DNA of 64,000 nucleotides, from contig NZ_JAAEDI010000030.1 in the NCBI RefSeq assembly GCF_018129025.1, positions 1 through 64,000 of the forward strand, read 5' to 3'. Below the pieces are notes generated by a model, which was given only the letters and a program-made list of their open reading frames with translations, did not search any database and was not told the origin of the DNA. Each line of letters begins with the position of its first letter. Within the stretch, counting starts at the first letter, position 1. Origin of the DNA: Neoroseomonas terrae (lineage in GTDB: Bacteria > Pseudomonadota > Alphaproteobacteria > Acetobacterales > Acetobacteraceae). Both the position numbers and the translations under genes were made by a program. Positions 16,920-24,386 of the stretch are shown here, piece by piece.

Positions 16920-17878
16920 TGCCGCTGTCGTTGCTCCTGTCAGGCCTGTGGTGCCGGCGCTGGCAGCTGCTCTCCATCATGGCCGTGCTCTGGATCGGCG
17001 GCGCCACGCTGATCCTGCTGACCCCACGCGCGCATGTGGCGCAGTCGGTGGTGGCGCCGGCGGAGACGACGTCCTTCGCCGTCTCGACCCTGCTGTCGCC
17101 CTCGCCCTTCGCGCCGGCGGGGCTGCTCGACACCCGGCCGAGCGGGAATTTCGCCGTCTATCTCGGCGCCCTGCGCTCACCCGAGGCGGCGACGATGCTG
17201 ACGCGCGACACGAGCATTGCCGAGGCGCTGACGCGGCGGCGGATGGCAGGGCTCGGCGGGGCGTTGCGCGCCCTGCTCGGCGCCGATCGCCCGGCCGATG
17301 CGGATGACGTGCTGGACTGGCTGACGCGCAACCTTGCCGTGACGCAATCGCTGGCCTCGGTGACCTGGACGATCGAGATCGCGCAGCAGGATCCGGCGCT
17401 CGCGCTCGACATGCTGCGACGGCTGCACGGCTTCGCCGAAGCCAAGGTACGCGCGGATCTGGCGGAACAGGCCGGCCGCCGCGTCGCCGCGCTGGAACGG
17501 CGCATCGCACGGGAAAACGACGTCTTCCTGCGCAACAGCCTGTACGAGCTGCTGGCCCAGCAGCAGCGCGCCGGACTCGTTGTGGCCGCCGATGAATCCG
17601 TCGCGGCGCGGGTGGTCTCGGCGCCGATGGTCGAGGCGCGTCCATCCCTGCCCAACCGGCCCCTGCTGATGGCCCTGCTGGCCGTGGCGGTGCCGGTCGC
17701 GGTGCTGCTGGCGGCGGCGGCGCTGCTGCTGATGCGCTTCAACCCGGTGCGGGCAGTCGTTGCTGCGGCGGCACCCCCGCCCGCACGCCAGCGGCAGGAG
17801 CCGGCGATGATGCCGGCTGGCCTGCCCGACCGGCCGCCGCCGCCGATCCCCCCGCCGCGTGGCATCGGCGAATGCTGA
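16919..17878 (+). CDS. Wzz-like chain-length determinant without kinase domain
   Basis: 319 aa. One hydrophobic helix near the N terminus (WQLLSIMAVLWIGGATLILL), a long periplasmic helical region (about 45-245, with LRSPEAATMLTRDTSIAEAL and an ERRIARENDVFLRNSLYELLAQQQRA coiled stretch), a PMVEARPSLPNRPLLM block and a second helix (MALLAVAVPVAVLLAAAALLLMR), then a Pro-rich cytoplasmic tail. The PxxPxxP-like motif just before the second helix is typical of polysaccharide co-polymerases (Wzz/GNVR). No Walker-type tyrosine-kinase domain follows. The start overlaps the stop of the previous gene (TGATG). It should set polymer length together with the polymerase encoded next. Confidence 0.75.
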   Translation: MPLSLLLSGLWCRRWQLLSIMAVLWIGGATLILLTPRAHVAQSVVAPAETTSFAVSTLLSPSPFAPAGLLDTRPSGNFAVYLGALRSPEAATMLTRDTSIAEALTRRRMAGLGGALRALLGADRPADADDVLDWLTRNLAVTQSLASVTWTIEIAQQDPALALDMLRRLHGFAEAKVRADLAEQAGRRVAALERRIARENDVFLRNSLYELLAQQQRAGLVVAADESVAARVVSAPMVEARPSLPNRPLLMALLAVAVPVAVLLAAAALLLMRFNPVRAVVAAAAPPPARQRQEPAMMPAGLPDRPPPPIPPPRGIGEC

Positions 17879-19119
17879 CCGGCATGCGGGGGCTCGCGGG
17901 GCTCACCGGCATCCTCGCCGCCGCGCTGCACTTCGCGGGGGCGCTGAAGTCGACGCCGCCAGGCGCCGCGATGCCCGTCGATCTGACGGCCATGGCCGCG
18001 CTCGGCCTGCTGGCGACGCTGCCGCTGCTGGTCGCCGGGCATCATTGGCGGCTGGATGCAACGATCGGCCCACCGCTCGCCGCCTGCGGCGCGCTGTGGC
18101 TGTGGATGGTGCTGGCTGGCGCGTGGAGCCCCTCGCGCGGCATCCTCGCCGCCAAGCTGCCCGATGCAGTGCTGCTGGGACCTGCCATGCTGCTGGCGGG
18201 GATGGCGGTGGCGGGGCATCCCCGCGCGCTATCGCGCTGTGCCGGCGCGGCGCTGGCGATCGGCACCTTCGTCGCCGCGACCATCGCATGGGGTCTCGCA
18301 ACCGAGAGCATCGTTCTCGGCGGCCAACCAGGATCGAGCCCGGAGCTGCTCCGCGTCCAGTACCAGATCGCCGGGCTGGCCATTGCCTCGGCCGCCGCCC
18401 TCGCGGCGGTCCGGGCGGCGGAGGCGCGGCGCTGGGCGGCGCGGATCGGCTGGCTCACGCTGGCCGGGCTGCTGTCGGCCTCGGCGCTGCTGCCTGGGGG
18501 ACGGGCGGCGCTCGCGGCACTCGCCCTGGCGTTGGCGGCAGCGCCGGCCATCGTGCTGTGGCGCGCGGGCCGGCGCGGCGTCGCGCTGCTCTGGCCGGGC
18601 CTGGTACTGGCCGCAGCCGCCGCCGTGCTGCTGGTGGTGCAGTCGGATCCGCCGCTGGCGGCCGGGCTGCGCACGCTGGAGCGCCTCTCGCAGGGGGAGG
18701 TCGCCGAAGCCTCTGGCCGGCTGCCACTGTGGCGCGCGGCGACCGAACAGGGCGGGGCGGCGCTTCCCTGGGGGCTCGGCACCGGCGGCTTCACCATCGC
18801 CGCGGGGCACGGCGAACGCCGGGCGCTCTATCCGCACAATCACCTGCTGGAAGCCCTGGCGGAAGGGGGGCTGCCGGGCTTCGTCCTGTGGCTCGCGGCC
18901 TTCGGGGGCGGCGGCGCGGCGGCGGTGCTGCTCGGCGCACGGGTCGAGGCCGAACGGGCGGCACGCATCGCCGCACTGACCCTACCGGTCGCGCTGTCGG
19001 TGATGGTCTCGACCGATCTCGGCAATCGGATGGCCTGGCTGGCGCTCGGGCTCGCCCTCGGGTTGGGCGTCACGGCGGAACCACGGCATGTACCGGCGCT
19101 TCGGCAAGCGGGGGTTTGA
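17872..19119 (+). CDS. O-antigen polymerase/ligase family membrane protein (Wzy/WaaL type)
   Basis: 415 aa, about ten to twelve hydrophobic helices. A long periplasmic loop contains LERLSQGEVAEASGRLPLWRAATEQ...PWGLGTGGFTIAAGHGERRALYPHNHLLEALAEGGLPG; the GRxxLW and HNHLLE..AEGGLPG motifs are characteristic of the Wzy_C superfamily, which joins lipid-linked repeat units or ligates polymer to an acceptor. It overlaps the Wzz-like gene by 7 bp and the priming transferase gene by 32 bp. Polymerase is favoured over ligase because it sits beside the chain-length regulator. Confidence 0.82.
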   Translation: MLTGMRGLAGLTGILAAALHFAGALKSTPPGAAMPVDLTAMAALGLLATLPLLVAGHHWRLDATIGPPLAACGALWLWMVLAGAWSPSRGILAAKLPDAVLLGPAMLLAGMAVAGHPRALSRCAGAALAIGTFVAATIAWGLATESIVLGGQPGSSPELLRVQYQIAGLAIASAAALAAVRAAEARRWAARIGWLTLAGLLSASALLPGGRAALAALALALAAAPAIVLWRAGRRGVALLWPGLVLAAAAAVLLVVQSDPPLAAGLRTLERLSQGEVAEASGRLPLWRAATEQGGAALPWGLGTGGFTIAAGHGERRALYPHNHLLEALAEGGLPGFVLWLAAFGGGGAAAVLLGARVEAERAARIAALTLPVALSVMVSTDLGNRMAWLALGLALGLGVTAEPRHVPALRQAGV

Positions 19120-19681
19120 CCTCCTCGCCGCGGCGCTGCTGATCGCGGCGCTGGCACCGGCTATGGCGGCGGTCGCGCTGGCGGTGCGGCTGGCGCTCGG
19201 CCGTCCGGTGCTGTTTCGCCAGGTCCGCGCCGGGCGCCACGGCGCGCCCTTTATCCTGCTGAAGTTCCGCACGATGCGGGAAGGCGCCGGCGACGACGCC
19301 GCGCGGATGACGCGGCTGGGCCGCGGACTCCGGGCGATCGCGATCGACGAATGGCCGCAGCTCGTCAATGTCCTGCGCGGGGAGATGAGCCTGGTCGGCC
19401 CCCGGCCTCTGCCCCTCGACTACCTGCCGCGCTTCTCGGCCCGGCAGGCATCGCGGGTCTCGGTGCTGCCGGGCCTTGCGGGGCTGGCCCAGGCGGCGGG
19501 ACGCAACGCCGTCCCGTGGGAGGCGCGGCTGGAACTCGATGCCCGCTATGCCGAGGCGCCGCCGCGACTGTCACGCGACCTCCGGCTGCTGCTGCGCTGC
19601 GCCGTGCTCGCTGCCACCGGCCGCGGTGCTGCCGCCCCCGGCCACGCAACCATGCCGACCTTCGAGAAAAATCGAGCATAA
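19088..19681 (+). CDS. Small bacterial sugar transferase (phosphoglycosyl transferase, WcaJ/PglC type)
   Basis: 197 aa. N-terminal re-entrant hydrophobic helix (FDLLAAALLIAALAPAMAAVALAV), then KFRTMR, IDEWPQLVNVLRGEMSLVGPRPLP and LPGLAGLAQ, the core motifs of monotopic phosphoglycosyl transferases; the Asp-Glu pair in IDEWPQL is the catalytic dyad. It lacks the four extra helices of WcaJ/WbaP and so resembles PglC. It would load the first sugar-1-phosphate on undecaprenyl phosphate. With the PglF-like dehydratase and DegT aminotransferase in the same operon, a 4-amino-4,6-dideoxy sugar such as a bacillosamine-type precursor is a reasonable guess for the first sugar. Confidence 0.9.
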   Translation: MYRRFGKRGFDLLAAALLIAALAPAMAAVALAVRLALGRPVLFRQVRAGRHGAPFILLKFRTMREGAGDDAARMTRLGRGLRAIAIDEWPQLVNVLRGEMSLVGPRPLPLDYLPRFSARQASRVSVLPGLAGLAQAAGRNAVPWEARLELDARYAEAPPRLSRDLRLLLRCAVLAATGRGAAAPGHATMPTFEKNRA

Positions 19682-19720
19682 CCCCTGGTTGATTTCCATC
19701 TATCGAAATATCGTCCCTTT

Positions 19721-20914
19721 GTGACGTTCCTCGCCCCCCTCCGCGCTGCCACCTGCGCCCTCGAAGGTCTCGCCGCCGAGGTGCCCCCGGCGCGCATCCA
19801 CCTTTCCCCGCCGCATCTGACGGGAGGTGAGGCCGCGGCGCTGCTGGCGGTGCTGGACAGCGGCTGGGTCGCCCCGGCCGGTCCCGCCATCGCGGAGTTC
19901 GAGGCCGCGGTCGCAGCCGCCACCGGCTTTCCCCATGTGCTGGCCACGGCCTCGGGCACGGCGGCGCTGCACCTCGCCTTCCGGGTGCTGGACATTGCCC
20001 CCGGCGACGAGGTCTGGGCGCCCGGCTTCACCTTCGTCGCGACCGTCGCGCCGGCGGTGCAAATGGGCGCGGTGCCGCGCTTCCTCGATGTCGATCCTGC
20101 GTCCTGGACGCTCGACCCCGACCTGCTGCGCGCCGAACTGGCGGCCGCGGCACGCCGCGGCCGGCTGCCGCGGGCGGTCGTCGCCGTGGACATCTACGGC
20201 CAGGCCGCCGATCTCGACGGCATCCTCGCCGCCTGCGACCGCTGGGGGGTGCCGGTCGTCAGCGACAGTGCGGAAGGGCTGGGCGCGAGCATGCGCGGGC
20301 GGCACGCCGGGCGCGGTGCGCGGGTCGCGGCCCTCTCCTTCAATGGCAACAAGATCGTCACGGCGGGCGGCGGCGGGGCATTCGCCGCCGACGATCCGGT
20401 GCTGGTCGCGCGGGCGCGTCACCTGGCGCACCATGCCAAGGACCCGGCGCCGCACTATCAGCACTCGGTGACCGGCCATTCCTATGCCCTGTCCTCGCTG
20501 CTGGCGGCGGTCGGAACGGTGCAGCTCGCCGCGCTGGCGCCGCGCGTGGCAGCGCGCCGGGCCCTGTTCGACCGATACCGCGATGCGTTGTCCGACCTGC
20601 CGGGGATCAGCTTCATGCCGGAGGCGCCGTGGGGCACGGCGACGCGCTGGCTGACCGCAATGCTGGTGCGGCCCGACCGCTTCGGCATGGACCGGGAGGC
20701 GCTGCGGCAGCGTCTCGACGCCGCAGGCATCGAAAGCCGTCCGGTGTGGAAGCCGCTGCCGGACCAGCCGGCGTTCCGCGATGCGCCACGCGCCGGCGGC
20801 GCCGTTGCGGCGGCGCTGTTCGCGCAGGGCCTCTGCCTCCCCTCCGGCAACGGCTTGGCGGAAGCCGAGCAGGACCGCGTCATCGCCGTCATCCGAGGGG
20901 CCTGCCTGGCGTGA
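19721..20914 (+). CDS. DegT/DnrJ/EryC1/StrS-family sugar aminotransferase
   Basis: 397 aa, PLP-dependent. IHLSPPHLTGGEAAALLAVLDSGWVAPAGP at the N terminus and ATASGTAALHLAFRVL are family blocks; the Schiff-base lysine is in SFNGNKIVTAGGGGAF. The sequence resembles PglE/WecE-type enzymes that place an amino group on a keto-sugar nucleotide made by a 4,6-dehydratase; such a dehydratase is encoded at the end of the same operon. The start is GTG at 19721, 39 bp after the transferase gene. The following gene overlaps its stop by 4 bp (GTGA). Confidence 0.9.
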   Translation: MTFLAPLRAATCALEGLAAEVPPARIHLSPPHLTGGEAAALLAVLDSGWVAPAGPAIAEFEAAVAAATGFPHVLATASGTAALHLAFRVLDIAPGDEVWAPGFTFVATVAPAVQMGAVPRFLDVDPASWTLDPDLLRAELAAAARRGRLPRAVVAVDIYGQAADLDGILAACDRWGVPVVSDSAEGLGASMRGRHAGRGARVAALSFNGNKIVTAGGGGAFAADDPVLVARARHLAHHAKDPAPHYQHSVTGHSYALSSLLAAVGTVQLAALAPRVAARRALFDRYRDALSDLPGISFMPEAPWGTATRWLTAMLVRPDRFGMDREALRQRLDAAGIESRPVWKPLPDQPAFRDAPRAGGAVAAALFAQGLCLPSGNGLAEAEQDRVIAVIRGACLA

Positions 20915-22176
20915 CGCTCCACATCCTTTACCTGCACCAGCACTACTCCTCCCCGGCGGGCAGCACGGCGACGCGTAGCCACGGGCTGGCCCAGGCGCTG
21001 GCCGCGCGCGGCCATGCGGCCACCCTCGCCTGCGGTCGCTACGACGGCGCGGAAAGCGGGCTGGATGGCCCCTTCCGCCGCGGCCGGCGCGAAGGGCGCG
21101 CCGGCAGCATCCGCGTCGTGGAGTTCGACATCGCCTGCAGCAATGCAATGGGACTGCCCGCCCGGGCCGCAGCCTTCCTGCGCTATGCCGCCGCGGCTAC
21201 GCGGCTGGCGCTGACGCGGCGCTTCGATCTGATCGTCGCCTCCTCCACCCCGCTGACGGTGGCGTTGCCGGCGCTGGCGGCGCGGGCGCTGCGCGACACG
21301 CCCTTCGTCTTCGAGATCCGGGACCCGTGGCCGGAACTGCCGCGCGCCATGGGCGGGGTTCCGGGTCCGCTGCTCGGGGCGATGGATCGCCTGGCCACGG
21401 CGGCCTGCGGGCGTGCGGCGGCCGTGGTGGCGCTGTCCGACGGCATGGCCGCGACTGCCGTGGCCCGCGGCGCCGAACCCGAGCGCGTCCATGTCCTCCC
21501 GAATGGTTGCGACCTGGACCTGTTCGGGCCGCATATCGCGCCCTGGCGGCCGGAACAGGCCGGGTCGCAGGAATGCGTCGCGCTCTATGCCGGGGCGCAT
21601 GGCCGGGCGAACGGGCTCGGGGTGCTGCTCGACGCCGCCGCCATCCTGCGGGCCCAGGGCGAGGCGCGGCTGCGCCTCGTGCTGGTCGGCGACGGATCGG
21701 AGAAGCCCGCGCTCGTCGCCCGTGCACGGCAGGAGGGTCTGGACAACGTCACCTTCCTGGATCCCATGCCGCGGGCAGCCATCGGCGCACTGCACGCGGG
21801 CAGCCAGATCGCGTTGCATCTGCTCGCGAACGTGCCGGCCTTCGCCGAATGGACCTCTCCCAACAAGCTGATGGACGGGCTCGCCGCCGGACGGCCGGTG
21901 GTGACGAACCAGCCGGGCCGCACGGCCCGCATCGTCGAGAGCGGCCCTTCCGGCATTGCCGTGCAGCCCGGGGATCCGGCGGCCCTGGCCGCGGCGCTGC
22001 GTCGTCTCGCCACGAACGCCGCCCTGCGCGCGGCGATGGGCGAGGCGGCGCGCCGCCAGGCCGAGGCGCGCTGGGACCGGCGACTGCTCGCCACGCGATT
22101 CTGCGCCGTAGTCGAGGCGGCGGCGCGCAGCCCGGCGGGCGTGCCGGCACGGCTGGGTGGCGCGGCGCTGCCGTGA
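20911..22176 (+). CDS. GT4-family glycosyltransferase (WbuB-like)
   Basis: 421 aa, GT-B fold. N-terminal domain begins LHILYLHQHYSSPAGSTATRSHGLAQALAARGH, typical of WbuB/GT4 enzymes; FEIRDPWPELP and ALSDGMA follow. The C-terminal domain has HVLPNGCDLDLF, LYAGAHGRANGL, LVGDGSEKPALVARA and the nucleotide-binding end SPNKLMDGLAAGRPVVT. These retain the activated sugar through E/K contacts. Start is GTG overlapping the previous stop. It probably adds one residue to the lipid-linked repeat unit in the cytoplasm; donor and acceptor unknown. Confidence 0.88.
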   Translation: MTLHILYLHQHYSSPAGSTATRSHGLAQALAARGHAATLACGRYDGAESGLDGPFRRGRREGRAGSIRVVEFDIACSNAMGLPARAAAFLRYAAAATRLALTRRFDLIVASSTPLTVALPALAARALRDTPFVFEIRDPWPELPRAMGGVPGPLLGAMDRLATAACGRAAAVVALSDGMAATAVARGAEPERVHVLPNGCDLDLFGPHIAPWRPEQAGSQECVALYAGAHGRANGLGVLLDAAAILRAQGEARLRLVLVGDGSEKPALVARARQEGLDNVTFLDPMPRAAIGALHAGSQIALHLLANVPAFAEWTSPNKLMDGLAAGRPVVTNQPGRTARIVESGPSGIAVQPGDPAALAAALRRLATNAALRAAMGEAARRQAEARWDRRLLATRFCAVVEAAARSPAGVPARLGGAALP

Positions 22177-23246
22177 GCCTGCCGGAGGTCCACCTCGTCG
22201 CGGCCGCGCGCCCGAACCTGCCGAAGCTCGCCGCGCTGTGGCACGCCTTGGCGGAGGGCGCACCGATCTGTCGGCCGCTGCTGATGCACACCGGCCAGCA
22301 TCACGACGCGGCGATGTTCGGCGACCTGCTCGAGGATCTGCGCCTGCCGGCGCCGACGATCTCTCTGGGCATCACCGGCGGCACCCACGCCGAGCTCACC
22401 GGCCGGACCATGATCGCCGCCGAGGCGGTGTGGCGGCAGCGACGCCCCGCGCTGGTAGTAGTGGCGGGGGATGTGGACGGCGCGCTGGCGGCGGGGCTGG
22501 CGGCGCGCAAGCTTGGCGTCCCGGTAGCGCATCTGGAGGCAGGGCTGCGCTGCGACGACCGCGACATGCCAGAGGAGGTCAACCGCCGCGCGCTGGATGC
22601 GATCAGCGACCTGCTCTGGGCGCCGGACCGGGATGCGGCCATGCGCCTGGTGGCTGACGGCTTCGGGGCCGACCGCGTGCGGCCCGTCGGCAACGCCATG
22701 GTGGACACGCTGCTGCGCCATCTGCCGGAGGCGCGCGATCGGCCGCTGCCGAACGGCCTGAAGGCGGGCGGATACGGCGTCGTCACGCTGCACCGGCCGG
22801 CCAATGTGGATGAGCGGCGCGCGCTCGGCGCGATGCTGGCGGGGCTGGCGGCAGCGGCGCGGCATTTGCCGCTGGCCTGGCCCGTGCACCCGCGCACCGC
22901 GGCGCGGATGCGGGATTTCCACTGCACGCCACCGCTCGGCGTCACCCTCCTGCCACCGCTGCGCTACCTCGATTTCCTGGCCCTGATGGCAGGGGCGAAG
23001 CTGATCGCGACCGATAGCGGCGGCGTCCAGGAGGAAGCGGCGGCGATCGGCCTGCCCTGCCTGACGCTGCGCCGGTCCACCGAGCGCCCGGTAACCGTCG
23101 CGGCAGGCGGCAACCGTCTCGTCACACCGGAGGAACTTCCACGGGCCGTGCTGGAACCTCCGGGCCGAGCACGGCCGATCCCGCTGTGGGACGGCCATGC
23201 CGGGGTCCGGATGCGGGCGCATCTGGCCGAGGTGCTGTCTGCTTGA
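22173..23246 (+). CDS. WecB-like UDP-N-acetylglucosamine 2-epimerase
   Basis: 357 aa, start GTG overlapping the previous stop by 4 bp. Blocks seen: MHTGQHHDAAMFGDLLEDL, VAHLEAGLRCDD, MPEEVNRRALDAISDLLWAPD, VTLHRPANVD (the conserved His) and KLIATDSGGVQEEAAAIGLPCLTLR. These are the family's UDP-binding and catalytic regions; the acidic residues of HLEAG and PEEVNR and the LHR histidine are in place. One change: the usual GDT-x-S/T motif reads GDVDG here, so specificity may differ. A conventional WecB interconverts UDP-GlcNAc and UDP-ManNAc, supplying ManNAc for the polymer. Confidence 0.85.
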   Translation: MSLPEVHLVAAARPNLPKLAALWHALAEGAPICRPLLMHTGQHHDAAMFGDLLEDLRLPAPTISLGITGGTHAELTGRTMIAAEAVWRQRRPALVVVAGDVDGALAAGLAARKLGVPVAHLEAGLRCDDRDMPEEVNRRALDAISDLLWAPDRDAAMRLVADGFGADRVRPVGNAMVDTLLRHLPEARDRPLPNGLKAGGYGVVTLHRPANVDERRALGAMLAGLAAAARHLPLAWPVHPRTAARMRDFHCTPPLGVTLLPPLRYLDFLALMAGAKLIATDSGGVQEEAAAIGLPCLTLRRSTERPVTVAAGGNRLVTPEELPRAVLEPPGRARPIPLWDGHAGVRMRAHLAEVLSA

Positions 23247-24379
23247 GCACCGTGCTGATGCTCTCCGCGGCGCATCCTGCTGGCGATACGCGGGTGGTGC
23301 GCAAGGAAGGGGCGGCGTTGGCGGCAGCCGGCTGGCGCGTTCTGCATCTCTGTCCGGGCGACGTCGAAGGATCGATCGACGGCGTCAGCATCATCCCCCA
23401 CCGGCGGCGGCGCCTGCGCGGCCTGTGGGGGTTGGCTGGCGATGCGGCGAAGCTGCGGCCAGCCGTGATCCATGCCTCCGAGCCGGATGCATGGCTGGCG
23501 GCGCTGATCGCGGCCCGGCGCTGCGGCGCACGGGTCGTCCTAGATGTGCATGAGCATTACCCGTCGCGGCTCGACGCCCGGCTGCCGGCGCCGCTGCGCA
23601 CGGTGATGCGGCGGGCGATCGAAGCCGCCTGCCGCGCCATGGGCGCCGCCGCCGATGCGGTGGTGGTGGCGAAGGACGGGCTCGACGATGCCTTCGGTGG
23701 CGGCGCCCGGATCGTGAAGGTGCGGAACTACGCCCCCGCGCCGGTCGCGCCGCCGCGCGAGCAACGGGCCGGTCCGCTGGCGCTCGGGCATCTCGGCGCG
23801 ATCACGCGGTCGCGCGGCTGGCCTGTCATGCTGGACGCGCTGGCGCGCGGTGATGCGGCGACGCGGCTGATGCTCATCGGCCGCTTCACGGATGGCAGCG
23901 AGGCCGCGTTCCAGGCGCGGGCGGCGGCGCTGGGCGTCGCCGCCCGCGTCACCGTCACGGGCTGGCTGCCGCAGGCGGAGGCGCTGCGGCGGCTGCGGGA
24001 CTGCGACGTGGCGCTCGTGCTGTTCCAGCCCGGCGAGGAGAATCACCGCCTAGCCCTGCCGCACAAGTTGTTCGACGCCATGGCCGCCGGGGTGCCGGTG
24101 ATCGCGCCCGCCTTCGCCGAGGAGGTGGCGGCGGTGGTACAGGCCTCCGGCTGCGGGGTTCTGGTGGACAGCGGCGATGCGGCAGCGGTGGCGGCGGCCG
24201 TCGCCTCCCTGACCGATCCGGGCCGCCGCGCGGCCCTCGGCGGTGCGGGCTGGCGCGCGGCGCGAGAGGATTTCGCCTGGGAGGCCGAGGCCGCGCGGCT
24301 GGTGGCGCTGTACCGCTCCCTGGGGTCCTGCGGCGTGACTCGTCAGAAGGCTGGCCGTTCCGCCGGGGCCGCCGTATAG
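23243..24379 (+). CDS. GT4-family glycosyltransferase
   Basis: 378 aa. TTG at 23243 is taken as the start because it overlaps the previous stop (TTGA), as the two genes upstream do with GTGA; a GTG at 23252 is the alternative. GT-B features: MLSAAHPAGDTRVVRKEGAALAAAGWRV at the N terminus, VVLDVHEHYPSRLD, VVVAKDGLDDAFGG, then LGHLGAITRSRGW, LIGRFTDGSE, VTVTGWLPQAEALRRL, VLFQPGEENHRLALPHKLFDAMAAGVPVIAP. The last block is the sugar-nucleotide site. Likely one of two chain-extending transferases in this operon. Confidence 0.85.
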   Translation: MSTVLMLSAAHPAGDTRVVRKEGAALAAAGWRVLHLCPGDVEGSIDGVSIIPHRRRRLRGLWGLAGDAAKLRPAVIHASEPDAWLAALIAARRCGARVVLDVHEHYPSRLDARLPAPLRTVMRRAIEAACRAMGAAADAVVVAKDGLDDAFGGGARIVKVRNYAPAPVAPPREQRAGPLALGHLGAITRSRGWPVMLDALARGDAATRLMLIGRFTDGSEAAFQARAAALGVAARVTVTGWLPQAEALRRLRDCDVALVLFQPGEENHRLALPHKLFDAMAAGVPVIAPAFAEEVAAVVQASGCGVLVDSGDAAAVAAAVASLTDPGRRAALGGAGWRAAREDFAWEAEAARLVALYRSLGSCGVTRQKAGRSAGAAV

Positions 24380-24386
24380 CCCCGGC

